From: Pseudomonas iridis
GTDB taxonomy: Bacteria > Pseudomonadota > Gammaproteobacteria > Pseudomonadales > Pseudomonadaceae
Assembly (NCBI RefSeq): GCF_017980685.1
Contig: NZ_JACXXO010000005.1
Coordinates: forward strand, 186,001 to 250,000
Length of the DNA: 64,000 nucleotides
Direction: 5' to 3'
Of the stretch, positions 20,714 through 30,304 are shown piece by piece. The notes beneath the pieces were generated by a model that made no database searches, was not told where the DNA came from, and saw nothing but the letters and a program-made list of their open reading frames with translations. Within the stretch, counting starts at the first letter, position 1. Every line of letters starts with the position of its first letter. Both the position numbers and the translations under genes were made by a program.

Positions 20714-22123
20714 ATGAAACGCTACGAAAAATTCGCCGAAGACATCGCAGAACTGATCCGCTCCGGCGTCCTGGGCCCCGGTCAGCGCGTGCCATCGGTG
20801 CGCTACGCCAGCCAGACTTACGGCGTCAGTCCATCCACGGTGTTTCAGGCCTATTACCTGCTCGAACGTCGGGGTCTTATTCGCGCCCGGCCCCGCTCCG
20901 GTTACTTCGTCAACACCCATGCACCGAGCCCGTTCTCGGAGCCGGTGATCAGCAGCCACGTCAACGATTCCACCGAAGTCGACGTCAGCGAACTGGTGTT
21001 CTCGGTGCTGGAATCGATCAAGGACCCAAGCACCGTGCCATTCGGCTCGGCATTTCCCAGCCCGACGCTGTTCCCGTTGCAACGGCTGTCGCGGTCACTG
21101 GCCAGCGCCGCGCGGGAGATGGACCCGCGCATGGTCGTCACCGACATGTCGCCGGGCAACCCGCAACTGCGTCGACAGATCGCCCTGCGTTACATGGTCG
21201 GCGGCTTGATGTTGCCGATGGAGGAACTGCTGATCACCAACGGCGCCCTCGAAGCGCTGAACCTGTGCCTGCAAGCGGTCACCGAACCCGGCGATCTGGT
21301 CGCCATCGAAGCCCCGGCGTTCTACGCCAGCCTGCAAGTGCTGGAACGACTGAAACTCAAAGCCGTGGAAATCCCCGTGCACCCGCGCGACGGTATCGAC
21401 CTCGGCGTGCTTGCGCAGACGCTGGAGCGCCATCCGATCAAGGCCTGCTGGTGCATGACCAGTTTCCAGAACCCGATGGGCGCAACCATGCCCGAGGCCA
21501 AGAAACAGGAACTGGTCGAACTGCTGCGCCACCATCAGGTGCCGCTGATCGAAGACGACGTCTACGCCGAACTCTATTACGGCCAACAGGCGCCAAAACC
21601 GGCCAAGGCCTTTGACACCGAAGGGCTGGTGATGCATTGCGGCTCGTTCGCCAAGAGCCTGGCCCCCGGCTACCGCATCGGCTGGGTCGCAGCCGGGCGC
21701 TACGCGCAGAAAATCGAACGGCTGAAACTGATGACCTCGCTGTGCGCCTCGATGCCGGCGCAAGCGGCGATTGCCGACTACCTGCAACACGGCGGCTACG
21801 ATCGGCACCTGCGTAAACTGCGTTATGCGCTGGAAGAACAGCAGAGCGCGATGCTGGCGGCGATTGCCCGGTATTTCCCGGCGCAGACGCGGGTCAGTCA
21901 GCCGGCGGGGGGCTACTTTCTATGGCTGGAATTGCCACCGCAGATGGATTCGTTGAAGTTGTTCCAGATGGCGCTGGCGCAAGGCATCAGCATCGCGCCG
22001 GGGCCGATTTTCTCGCCGACGCAGCGGTTCAGGAACTGCATTCGCTTGAATTATGGCAGCCCGTGGACCGAGGATTCGGAGAAAGCGATGGAGACGCTGG
22101 GGCGGATTGTGCGGTCGTTCTGA
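20714..22123 (+). CDS. MocR-type transcriptional regulator (GntR HTH + aminotransferase domain)
   Basis: A 469-residue protein. Residues 1-70 form a GntR winged helix (LGPGQRVPSVRYASQTYGVS, TVFQAYYLLERRGLIRARPR). Residues about 100-469 are a class I aminotransferase-like domain with the PLP lysine in CGSFAKSLAPGYRIGWV and the NPMGATMP turn. Such proteins sense PLP or amino-acid-like effectors and activate adjacent genes. It corresponds to PA4132 (mpaR) of P. aeruginosa, which lies within the ccoN4/reductase cluster there. Its own upstream region lacks the CTGATACGG motif found at ccoG, the reductase and ccoN, consistent with the regulator being expressed separately. Confidence 0.88.
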   Translation: MKRYEKFAEDIAELIRSGVLGPGQRVPSVRYASQTYGVSPSTVFQAYYLLERRGLIRARPRSGYFVNTHAPSPFSEPVISSHVNDSTEVDVSELVFSVLESIKDPSTVPFGSAFPSPTLFPLQRLSRSLASAAREMDPRMVVTDMSPGNPQLRRQIALRYMVGGLMLPMEELLITNGALEALNLCLQAVTEPGDLVAIEAPAFYASLQVLERLKLKAVEIPVHPRDGIDLGVLAQTLERHPIKACWCMTSFQNPMGATMPEAKKQELVELLRHHQVPLIEDDVYAELYYGQQAPKPAKAFDTEGLVMHCGSFAKSLAPGYRIGWVAAGRYAQKIERLKLMTSLCASMPAQAAIADYLQHGGYDRHLRKLRYALEEQQSAMLAAIARYFPAQTRVSQPAGGYFLWLELPPQMDSLKLFQMALAQGISIAPGPIFSPTQRFRNCIRLNYGSPWTEDSEKAMETLGRIVRSF

Positions 22124-22149
22124 CAGTTTGAGGTTGATGGCACCGGCGT

Positions 22150-22242
22150 TATCGCTGGCAAGCCAGCTCCCACAGGATTCGATGTCGCTCACAAATTGCG
22201 TGTTCAACACAAATCACTGTGGGAGCTGGCTTGCCAGCGATG
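22150..22242. repeat. REP family A inverted pair
   Basis: ATCGCTGGCAAGCCAGCTCC (left) and the inverted GGAGCTGGCTTGCCAGCGAT (right), about 45 bases apart, between the convergent regulator and SDR genes. The element points outward compared with the copy at 55446, as expected if family A sits in either orientation. Confidence 0.8.
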
Positions 22243-22265
22243 AGGCCAGACCAGACACCGCCAAT

Positions 22266-23012
22266 CTAGCGCCCGCCCCCCAAATCAACAAACGTCCCCG
22301 TCGCATACGAAGCCTTGTCCGACAGCAACCAGATAATCGCCTCTGCCACCTCATCCGGCCGCCCGCCACGGGCCATCGGGATCGCCGACTCAAGCTTGCT
22401 GACCCGATCCGGATCGCCGCTCAGCGCGTGGAAATCGGTGTAGATGTAACCAGGACGCACCGCGTTGACCCGAATCCCCTCGCCCGCCACTTCCTTGGAC
22501 AAACCAATGGTGAAGGTATCGAGCGCGCCTTTGGAGGCCGCGTAGTCAACGTATTCATTCGGCGAACCGAGGCGCGCCGCCACCGACGAGACATTGACGA
22601 TGCTGCCGCCCTGCCCGCCGTGTTTGGGCGACATGCGCAGGATGGCGTGCTTGGCACAGAGAATCGGCGCCAGGACGTTGGTTTTCATGATTTTGAGGAT
22701 GCGGAATTCGGACATCTCATCGACACGCGACTTATGCCCGACGGTGCCGGCGTTGTTCACCAGCGCGGTCACTCGCCCCAGTTCGGTGTCGACCCGGTGA
22801 AACAGTGGGATCACTTCGTCTTCGATGCTGACGTCGGCGCGCACCGCAATGGCTTGTGCGCCCAGCGCACGGACTTGCTCGAGCACACTGTGCGCGGCCT
22901 GTTCGTCTGACTGGTAGTTGATGCAGATCCGATAGCCCTGTTCGGCAGCCAACAACGCCGTGGCGGCGCCAATTCCGCGCCCGCCACCGGTGATCACAAT
23001 GACTTTATCCAT
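22266..23012 (-). CDS. SDR family oxidoreductase
   Basis: A 248-residue classical short-chain dehydrogenase. The Rossmann motif TGGGRGIGAATA is near residue 10, NNAGT near 88, the catalytic Ser in VNVSSVAARLG and the YAASKGALD catalytic Tyr-Lys near 155. The motif INYQSDEQAA after the second strand suggests NADP(H) or a mixed preference; the substrate is unknown. The open frame reaches 23147, but the ATG at 23012 starts directly before the Rossmann motif with AAAGG upstream and is chosen. Single gene, tail to tail with the regulator. Confidence 0.88.
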   Translation of the reverse strand: MDKVIVITGGGRGIGAATALLAAEQGYRICINYQSDEQAAHSVLEQVRALGAQAIAVRADVSIEDEVIPLFHRVDTELGRVTALVNNAGTVGHKSRVDEMSEFRILKIMKTNVLAPILCAKHAILRMSPKHGGQGGSIVNVSSVAARLGSPNEYVDYAASKGALDTFTIGLSKEVAGEGIRVNAVRPGYIYTDFHALSGDPDRVSKLESAIPMARGGRPDEVAEAIIWLLSDKASYATGTFVDLGGGR

Positions 23013-23109
23013 GCTGGCCTTTCCCCCAAATGCACACGTAACCGTCGCAGGGAAGAATAACCGCCATTGTTGGGTTTTGCATGCTCGCGATGAACGATGA
23101 CGCGCTCTG

Positions 23110-25191
23110 TCAAACTGTCGCCAGACTCTCGCCCCGGGCAATGTCACGCATGAACTGATCCGCCGGTAGCGGATGCCCCAGCAGATACCCCTGCAACGAA
23201 TCGCAACCCAGTTGCGTCAGGAAATCCTGCTGCGAATCCGTTTCAACACCTTCAGCAACAATGCGCAAACCCAGCGCCTGGCCCAACGCGACAATCGCCG
23301 AAACGATCGCAGCGTCGTCGCTGTCATGCTCCAGATCGCGGACAAATCCACGGTCGATCTTCAACTCGTTGGCCGGCAGGCGTTTGAGGTACATCAGGCT
23401 CGAATAGCCGGTGCCAAAGTCATCAATGGACAAATCGACGCCCATGTCCGACAACTCCTGCAACACCGTCATGCTCGCATCGGCGTCGCTCATCGCCGTG
23501 GTTTCGGTGATTTCCAGGGTCAGGCTGTTGGCCGGCAACTGGTGGGTCGCCAGCGCCTTGGCAACGCTGCGCACCAGCCCTGCGTGGCAGAACTGCAAAG
23601 CCGAAAGGTTCACCGCGATGCGCCAGTCGGTGTAGCCGAGCACGTACCACTCGCGCATCTGTCGGCAGGCTTCGTTGAGCACCCATTCGCCGATCGGGAT
23701 GATGACTCCGGTTTTCTCCGCCAGATCGATGAATTTGTCTGGCATCAGCATGCCGTGGATCGGGTGCCGCCAGCGTAGCAGCGCTTCGGCGCCGACCGGT
23801 CGACCGTTGGCGGCGTCGAATTTGGGTTGGTAATGCAGGCTGAACTGGTCATGCTCCAGCGCTGCGCGCAAATCCTGCAGCAATTGCAGCTGTTTGCGCG
23901 CATTGGTATTCATCGATACGTCGAAGAAACTGTAGCCGTTTTTGCCACCCCCCTTGGCGTGGTACATCGCCGCATCGGCGTTCATCAGCAATTCCTGAGC
24001 ACTCTCGCCATTGCCAGGGTACAGGGCGATGCCGATGCTGGCGGAAATCTGCAAGTCATGTTCAGCCACGTGAAATGGCTGCGCGATCAGCCCGACCTGG
24101 CGTGCTGCCAGGCCCAAGGCGTCGTCAGGCTCGGTCAGGCGCACCAGCAAGACGAATTCATCGCCGCCGATCCGCGCCAGCGTGTCGAGGCTGCGCAAAT
24201 CTTCGCGCAGACGCACGCCAACTTCACGCAACAGTTGATCACCCATGTGATGGCCGAATGCGTCATTGACCGGCTTGAAGCCGTCCAGATCAATGAACAT
24301 CAGTGCAAAGCAGCCACCCTGCTCATTGACCTTTTTCATCGCCTGATTGATACGGTCGTCCAGCAGCATGCGATTGGGCAGCCCGGTCAGGGTGTCGTGC
24401 AGCGCCAGTTGCGTGAGCTCGCGGTTAGCCACGGTCAAGGAGTGCGCCAGATCGGCGGTGCGCGCTTCAAGACGCGCGTCGAGTATCGAGGTCAGCAAGG
24501 CAATCGAGAGCACCGCCAGCGTGGTGATCAGCACGAGACTGTCGAGGCCATTGCCTTTCAGGCCATCAATCGCCGCGCCGCAGAAACTGCCGTCCGGAAA
24601 CTGCGCGGCGGCCATGCCGGTGTAATGCATGCCGACAATGGCGATGCCCATGATCACTGCAGCGCCAGCGCGAATCAAACGGACATAGGGCGAATGCTGG
24701 CGCAGGCGAAAAGCGATCCACAGCGCCGCTGCAGAAGCACCGACCGCGATCAACAAGGACGCACTGAACAGCGTCGGATCGTAGTCGATTCCCGGGGTCA
24801 TGCGCATCGCCGCCATGCCGGTGTAATGCATGGCACTGATGCCGGCGCCCATGATCAGCGCGCCAAACGCCAATTGCAGAATTGGCAGTTTCGGCTGACT
24901 CACCAGCCACAAGGCAAAACCACAGGACAGCACCGCGATCAGCAGCGAGAGCGCCGTGAGGGCGATATCGTAGCCAAGTTCGATCGGTAGCTTGAAGGCG
25001 AGCATGCCGATGAAGTGCATCGACCAGACGCCAATGCCCATGGCGAAACCACCACCGGCAGTCCAGAAATGCACCGCACGGCCCTTGGCGGTGGTGATGC
25101 GGCCGGTGAGGTCGAGCGCGGTGTACGAAGCGAGAATCGCGACACACAGCGAGATGAAAACCAGAGTGGAGGAATAACTACCGATGAGCAT
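23110..25191 (-). CDS. MHYT-GGDEF-EAL c-di-GMP signalling protein
   Basis: A 693-residue membrane sensor. The N-terminal seven-helix MHYT domain shows the three repeated copper- or gas-ligand motifs: MHFIGMLAFK, MHYTGMAAMR and MHYTGMAAAQ. A GGDEF domain follows with an intact RIGGDEFVLLV signature (diguanylate cyclase site), then an EAL domain with intact EALLRW, DDFGTGYSS and EGVETDSQ motifs (phosphodiesterase). Both catalytic domains therefore look competent. The frame is open to 25353, but the extra residues are not membrane-like and ATG 25191 (MLIGSYSSTLVF), with GGA upstream, fits the family start. It is likely the counterpart of the MucR/NbdA type in other pseudomonads. Confidence 0.92.
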   Translation of the reverse strand: MLIGSYSSTLVFISLCVAILASYTALDLTGRITTAKGRAVHFWTAGGGFAMGIGVWSMHFIGMLAFKLPIELGYDIALTALSLLIAVLSCGFALWLVSQPKLPILQLAFGALIMGAGISAMHYTGMAAMRMTPGIDYDPTLFSASLLIAVGASAAALWIAFRLRQHSPYVRLIRAGAAVIMGIAIVGMHYTGMAAAQFPDGSFCGAAIDGLKGNGLDSLVLITTLAVLSIALLTSILDARLEARTADLAHSLTVANRELTQLALHDTLTGLPNRMLLDDRINQAMKKVNEQGGCFALMFIDLDGFKPVNDAFGHHMGDQLLREVGVRLREDLRSLDTLARIGGDEFVLLVRLTEPDDALGLAARQVGLIAQPFHVAEHDLQISASIGIALYPGNGESAQELLMNADAAMYHAKGGGKNGYSFFDVSMNTNARKQLQLLQDLRAALEHDQFSLHYQPKFDAANGRPVGAEALLRWRHPIHGMLMPDKFIDLAEKTGVIIPIGEWVLNEACRQMREWYVLGYTDWRIAVNLSALQFCHAGLVRSVAKALATHQLPANSLTLEITETTAMSDADASMTVLQELSDMGVDLSIDDFGTGYSSLMYLKRLPANELKIDRGFVRDLEHDSDDAAIVSAIVALGQALGLRIVAEGVETDSQQDFLTQLGCDSLQGYLLGHPLPADQFMRDIARGESLATV

Positions 25192-25373
25192 GCGGATTCT
25201 CGAGGCTACCCATACCGGCTTGCGTCCATTCTCGGTCGGGCAAATGCGGCGATTGTACTGATTGCGCAGAAGAACGCACTGACAAAGTAACCATTTTGCC
25301 ATCAACCCGATGAAACGCTTGTTTGATCGCCCTACAAGGCTCTGGCGCGGCAATCACAGCCCCCAAAAACCCC

Positions 25374-25593
25374 TTGTAGGCGCTGCCGAAGGCTGCGATC
25401 TTTTGATCCTGATTCTAAAAACAAGATCAAAAGATCGCAGCGTGCCGCAGCTCCTACAGGTCATTCGTTAACCTGTAGTCATTGCGTTAACTGTAGGAGC
25501 TGCCGAAGGCTCGGGCCGCGATCGGACGATCTTTTGATCTTGCCTCTAGAGACCAGGATAAAAAGATCGCAGCGTTGCGCAGCTCCTGCACAG
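25374..25593. repeat. Two REP-like family B dimers in tandem
   Basis: The 403-base space between the c-di-GMP gene and opmB carries two dimers, 25374-25459 and 25491-25593. Each is an outer GTAGGAGCTGCCG...CGGCAGCTCCTAC type pair enclosing an AT-rich GATCTTTTGATC...GATCAAAAGATC inner pair. The second is more degenerate. No gene was seen in this spacer. Confidence 0.75.
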
Positions 25594-25594
25594 G

Positions 25595-27055
25595 TCATTC
25601 GGCTGGCAGGTCCCCATCCCATCCACCGCCCAACGCAGCAATCAGTTGCACACTGGCAATCAGCCGGCTCTGCAGGATATTCAGCACATTGCGTTCGTTA
25701 CTCAGCGCCGTGGCCTGCACCACCACCACATCGATATAGGCAATCAGCCCGGCCTTGTACTGGTTTTCGGTGAGGCGCAGCGAATCACGGGCAGCATCCA
25801 GCGCTTCCTGGCGCACCGCCGCTTCGTCCTCATACACCTTGAGTTGCACCAGATAGTTTTCCACCTCGCGGAAACCATCGAGCACCGTCTGACGGTACTT
25901 AGCCACCGTCTGGTCGTACACCGCTTCAGTACGATCGACCTCTGCCGAACGTATGCCGCCGTCGAACAGCGGCAAGTTCAGTTGCGGCCCCACCGACCAG
26001 AAGCGGTTCGGCAGACTGATCAGGTCGTTTGACGTACTGCTGCTGTAGCCACCGCTCAGACTCAGCGACAGATCCGGGTAATAGGCGGCTTTGGCTACGC
26101 CGATGTTGGCGTTGGCTGCAATCACCGAGCGCTCGGCCGAGGCGATATCCGGGCGGCGCTCAAGCAGTTGCGAAGGCAGGTTCAACGGCACCTGCGGCAG
26201 GTTCGGAATGGTCTGGGTTTCGGCAATGTCGAAGTTTGCCGGCGCTTGTCCGGTCAGCACGGCAATGGCGTTTTCAAACTGCGCCCGCTGCCAGATCAGA
26301 TCGACCAGATCAGCCTGGGTACTTTTGAGCTGCGTCTGCGCCTGGGCTACCGCGTCACGCCCGGAAACGCCCGCGCGGTATTGGTTCTGGGTCATCTTCA
26401 GCGAACGCTCATACGCCGCAACCGTGGCTTCGAGCAAACGCTTCTGCTGATCGATGACCCGCAGTTGCAGGTAGTTCTGCACCAACTCCGACTGCTGGCT
26501 CAAACGCATCGCCGCCAGATCGGCGAAGCTCGCCTGGGCGCTGGCCTCATCGGCCTGCAGGCCGCGGCGCAGCTTGCCCCAGATATCGGCTTCCCAACTG
26601 ACGCCCAATTGCGCGTTGTAGGTATCGCGAATACCGCTGGAAGAACTGCTCAGGCTCGAACTGCTGCTGCCGGTGCCCTGAGTGGAGCGTGTCTTGCCGA
26701 CGCTCAGGTCGACACTGGGGTAAAACGCTCCACGCGCACTGCGTACCAAGGCCTGGGCCTGACGGTACTGGGCTTCCGACTGCGCGACCGTCTGGTTGGC
26801 ATTGTTGAGTTTCTCGATCAGGCCGTTGAGTTGCTGATCGCCGTACAACTCCCACCAGGCGCCACGGGCCAGCGAATCGCTCGGGTTGGCCTGGCGCCAG
26901 CCTTCGGCTTCCTTGTATTGAGCGATTTCCGCTGTCTGTGGGCGCTGGTAGTCCGGGCCGACGGCGCAGGCACTGAGCATTGCCACACACAATGACAGGC
27001 TCAACAGGCGCGAGCCGCGAGCAGTGGCCAGATTGAAAAGCGAACGGTCAGTCAT
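25595..27055 (-). CDS. opmB: RND efflux outer-membrane factor (lipoprotein, OpmB type)
   Basis: A 486-residue TolC-like channel of the NodT family. The leader ends in a lipobox, LCVAMLSACAVGPDYQRP, so it is anchored by a lipid at Cys30. Two OEP repeats (about 90-270 and 300-475) form the coiled-coil barrel; conserved signs include ERRPDIASAERSVIAANANIGVAKAAYYPDL. It is the last gene of the mux operon, overlapping the end of muxC by 4 bases. MuxABC-OpmB in P. aeruginosa exports several antibiotics such as aztreonam and novobiocin; the substrates here are inferred from that only. Confidence 0.9.
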   Translation of the reverse strand: MTDRSLFNLATARGSRLLSLSLCVAMLSACAVGPDYQRPQTAEIAQYKEAEGWRQANPSDSLARGAWWELYGDQQLNGLIEKLNNANQTVAQSEAQYRQAQALVRSARGAFYPSVDLSVGKTRSTQGTGSSSSSLSSSSSGIRDTYNAQLGVSWEADIWGKLRRGLQADEASAQASFADLAAMRLSQQSELVQNYLQLRVIDQQKRLLEATVAAYERSLKMTQNQYRAGVSGRDAVAQAQTQLKSTQADLVDLIWQRAQFENAIAVLTGQAPANFDIAETQTIPNLPQVPLNLPSQLLERRPDIASAERSVIAANANIGVAKAAYYPDLSLSLSGGYSSSTSNDLISLPNRFWSVGPQLNLPLFDGGIRSAEVDRTEAVYDQTVAKYRQTVLDGFREVENYLVQLKVYEDEAAVRQEALDAARDSLRLTENQYKAGLIAYIDVVVVQATALSNERNVLNILQSRLIASVQLIAALGGGWDGDLPAE

Positions 27056-30000
27056 AGCGGAGTTTCCAGAGCGGCATCAGTACGCACGCCACGCCATTTG
27101 TTGAAGCGATGGCGCAGCTTGTCGAGATAGAGGTAAACCACAGGCGTGGTGTAAAGCGTCAGCACCTGGCTGAAAATCAGCCCGCCGATGATGGTCAGGC
27201 CCAATGGCTGGCGCATTTCGGCACCTTCGGCGCGGCTGAGCAGCAACGGCAAGGCGCCGAGGATCGCCGCCAGCGTGGTCATCAGGATAGGTCGCAGCCG
27301 TTGCAAACACGCGCTGCGGATCGACTCCAGCGGAGTCATGCCCTGATGCCGTTCCAGTTGCAAAGCGAGGTCGATCATCAGGATCGCATTCTTCTTCACC
27401 ACACCGATCAACAGGAACAACCCGAGCAATGAGATCAGGCTGAACTCACCACCCAGCGCATAGATCGACAGCAACGCGCCGACCCCGGCCGAGGGCAGCG
27501 TCGACAGAATCGTCAGCGGATGGATGTAGCTTTCATAGAGCACGCCCAGCACCAGATACACCGCCAGCAGCGCACCTAGAATCATGAACGGCTGGCTCTT
27601 CTGCGTCGTGGCAAAGGCATCGGCGGTGCCGGCCATTTTCGCAATCACGTCTTCCGGCAAGCCGACCTTGGCAATCGCCCGCTCGATGGCGGCACTGCCC
27701 TGCTCCACGGTCACGCCTTCGGCCATGTCGAAGGAAATATCTTCGGAAGCGAACTGGCCTTCGTGGCTGACGCGATCGTCTTCGAGGCTGTTTTCATAGT
27801 GAGCGAACGTCGACAGCGGCACCCGCGCGCCGTCAGCAGTGATGACCTGCACTTGCTTGAGCGTCACCGGGTCCTGGGCGTATTTCGGATTGACCTCCAT
27901 GACCACCTGATACTGGTTGAGGCTGTCGTAGATCGTCGAAATCTGGCGCTGGCTGTAGGCGTTGTTCAACACCGAAGTGACCATGTCCATGTCCACGCCA
28001 AGACGCTTGGCCTGGTCGCGATCGACGATCAACGTCACCTGTTGTGCGCCCTTGCCTTCGCGGGCGTCGATCGCCGTCAACTCCGGCAAGGCTCGCAACG
28101 CGGCAACCACTTTCGGATACCACTTACGCAGTTCACCGAGATCGCCGCTTTGCAGGATGTAGCTGTACTGCGACGAGGTTTGCTCGCGGCCACCGCCAAA
28201 TTGCAGATCCTGATCCGCCATCAGCATCAGTTGCGCACCGGGCACCTTGGGCATTTCCTTGCGCAGGCGCTCGATAACCTTCTGCGCCGACAACTGGCGA
28301 TCCTTGATCGGTTTCAGACGCACCAGCATGAAGGCGTTGTTGGTGCCGTTGCTGCCACCGATGAACCCGGCGACACTCTCCACCGCTCCATCCTTGAGCA
28401 CGGCGCGGCGGAAGATCTCCATTTTCGGCTGCATGACGCTGAACGACAGACCGTCGTCACCGCGCACGAAACCAATCAACTGCCCCGTGTCCTGCTGCGG
28501 CATGAAAGTTTTCGGCACCACCACGTACAGCGCGACATTGACGCCAATGGTAATAAACAGGCTGAGCAACGTCAGGCGACGGTGGCGCAACACCCAGTCG
28601 AGGCTGGTGGCGTACCTGGCGACCATCCAGTCGTTGGTTCTGCGACTCCAGCGTTGCAAGCGGTTTTCCTGGCCCGGCGTATGCGGCTTGAGCCACCGCG
28701 CACAGAGCATCGGCGTCAACGTCAGGGACACCACCAGCGAGACCACAATGGCCGCGGCCAACGTGATCGAAAACTCGCGGAACAGGCTCTCGACAATCCC
28801 GCCCATGAACAGGATCGACAGGAACACCGCGACCAGCGACACGTTCATCGACAGCAGGGTAAAGCCGACTTCCTTGGCGCCCAGATACGCCGCCTGCATC
28901 GGTTTGACGCCTTCGTCGATGTGCCGGGAAATGTTTTCCAGCACCACGATGGCGTCGTCCACCACCAGCCCGGTGGCGAGAATCAGCGCCATCAGCGACA
29001 GGTTGTTCAGCGAGAAGCCATAGAGGTACATCACCGCAAACGTGCCGACCAGCGACACCGGCACGGCCAGGCTCGGAATCAGCGAGGCGCGGAAGTTGCC
29101 CAGAAACAGGAACACCACCAGGATCACCAGCCCCACGGCGATCAACAGCGTCATCTCGGCTTCGTGCAGGGTTGCCTTGATTACGGGCGAGCGGTCCATC
29201 GCCAGATTCAGTTTGACGCTGGCCGGCAACACCGCCTGCAGCGCCGGCAACTGTGCCTTGATCTCGTTGACCGTCTCGATGATGTTGGCGCCGGCCTGCC
29301 GGTTGATCACCAGCAGGACTGCCGCGTCATCGTTGAAGAAACCACTGTTGTAACGGTCTTCGACACCGTCACTGACCTTGGCCACATCCTTCAGGCGCAG
29401 CGCGGCACCATCGGCGTAGTGGATGATCAGCGATTCGTAATCCTTGGCTTTCTCCAGCTGATCGTTGGCCTGGATCTGCCACATCCGCTGACCGTCCTCG
29501 ACCGAACCTTTCGGCCGGCGCACGTTGGCATCGGCGATGGTTTTACGCACATCGTCGAGCGCTACACCGTACTGGTTGAGTGCCTGCGGTTCGAGTTCGA
29601 TGCGCACCGCCGGGAGCGAGCTGCCGCCGATCTGCACCTCACCGACACCCTGCACCTGCGACAGGCTCTGCGAGAGGATCGTCGACGCCAGATCGTAGAG
29701 CTGGCCTTTTTCGAGCACATCCGAGGTCAGCGACAGCACCATGATCGGTGCCTGCGACGGGTTGACCTTTTTATAGGTCGGCATGCTGCGCATCCCGCTC
29801 GGCAACAGATTGCGCGAAGCATTGATCGCGGCCTGAACTTCCCGCGCCGCGCCGTTGATGTCGCGGTCGAGATCGAATTGCAGAATGACCCGGGTCGAAC
29901 CCTGACTCGAACGGCTGCTCATGGTGTTGACGCCGGCAATGGCGCCGAACGAACGCTCCAGCGGCGTCGCCACGGTGGACGCCATGACTTCCGGACTGGC

Positions 30001-30159
30001 GCCGGGCAGGCTCGCCTGCACGACGATCACCGGGAAGTCCATTTGCGGCAGCGGAGACACTGGCAGCAAACCGAAGCTGACACCGCCCAGCAGCATGATC
30101 GCCAGGCTCAGGAGCATGGTTGCCACCGGGCGCTTGATGAAAGGACCGGACAAATTCAT
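27052..30159 (-). CDS. muxC: RND efflux permease MuxC
   Basis: A 1035-residue resistance-nodulation-division transporter: a first membrane helix (PVATMLLSLAIMLLGGVSFG), two large periplasmic loops, and twelve helices in total. The proton-relay Asp pair is present in LATGLVVDDAIVVLENI. It is most similar in style to MdtC/MuxC, the second of the two permeases that work together in a mixed trimer. It is separated from muxB by 145 bases holding a REP pair, unlike the tight joints elsewhere in the operon. Confidence 0.92.
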   Translation of the reverse strand: MNLSGPFIKRPVATMLLSLAIMLLGGVSFGLLPVSPLPQMDFPVIVVQASLPGASPEVMASTVATPLERSFGAIAGVNTMSSRSSQGSTRVILQFDLDRDINGAAREVQAAINASRNLLPSGMRSMPTYKKVNPSQAPIMVLSLTSDVLEKGQLYDLASTILSQSLSQVQGVGEVQIGGSSLPAVRIELEPQALNQYGVALDDVRKTIADANVRRPKGSVEDGQRMWQIQANDQLEKAKDYESLIIHYADGAALRLKDVAKVSDGVEDRYNSGFFNDDAAVLLVINRQAGANIIETVNEIKAQLPALQAVLPASVKLNLAMDRSPVIKATLHEAEMTLLIAVGLVILVVFLFLGNFRASLIPSLAVPVSLVGTFAVMYLYGFSLNNLSLMALILATGLVVDDAIVVLENISRHIDEGVKPMQAAYLGAKEVGFTLLSMNVSLVAVFLSILFMGGIVESLFREFSITLAAAIVVSLVVSLTLTPMLCARWLKPHTPGQENRLQRWSRRTNDWMVARYATSLDWVLRHRRLTLLSLFITIGVNVALYVVVPKTFMPQQDTGQLIGFVRGDDGLSFSVMQPKMEIFRRAVLKDGAVESVAGFIGGSNGTNNAFMLVRLKPIKDRQLSAQKVIERLRKEMPKVPGAQLMLMADQDLQFGGGREQTSSQYSYILQSGDLGELRKWYPKVVAALRALPELTAIDAREGKGAQQVTLIVDRDQAKRLGVDMDMVTSVLNNAYSQRQISTIYDSLNQYQVVMEVNPKYAQDPVTLKQVQVITADGARVPLSTFAHYENSLEDDRVSHEGQFASEDISFDMAEGVTVEQGSAAIERAIAKVGLPEDVIAKMAGTADAFATTQKSQPFMILGALLAVYLVLGVLYESYIHPLTILSTLPSAGVGALLSIYALGGEFSLISLLGLFLLIGVVKKNAILMIDLALQLERHQGMTPLESIRSACLQRLRPILMTTLAAILGALPLLLSRAEGAEMRQPLGLTIIGGLIFSQVLTLYTTPVVYLYLDKLRHRFNKWRGVRTDAALETPL

Positions 30160-30187
30160 TGACCGCGATCCCCGACTTCACACAATT

Positions 30188-30285
30188 CCCCTGTGGGAGC
30201 GAGCCTGCTCGCGAATGCAATCGTGCATTCAACAATGATGGTGCCTGACAGGCCGCTTTCGCGAGCAGGCTCGCTCCCACCTGGG
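30188..30285. repeat. REP pair inside the mux operon
   Basis: TGTGGGAGCGAGCCTGCTCG (left) and the inverted CGAGCAGGCTCGCTCCCA (right) are separated by about 55 bases. The subtype (GAGCGAGCCTGCTCGC) differs from the GAGCTGGCTTGCCAGC subtype used elsewhere in the window. It is transcribed between muxB and muxC and may stabilise the upstream mRNA or reduce read-through. Confidence 0.8.
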
Positions 30286-30304
30286 ATGTGCGCTGTTTGC
30301 AAAG

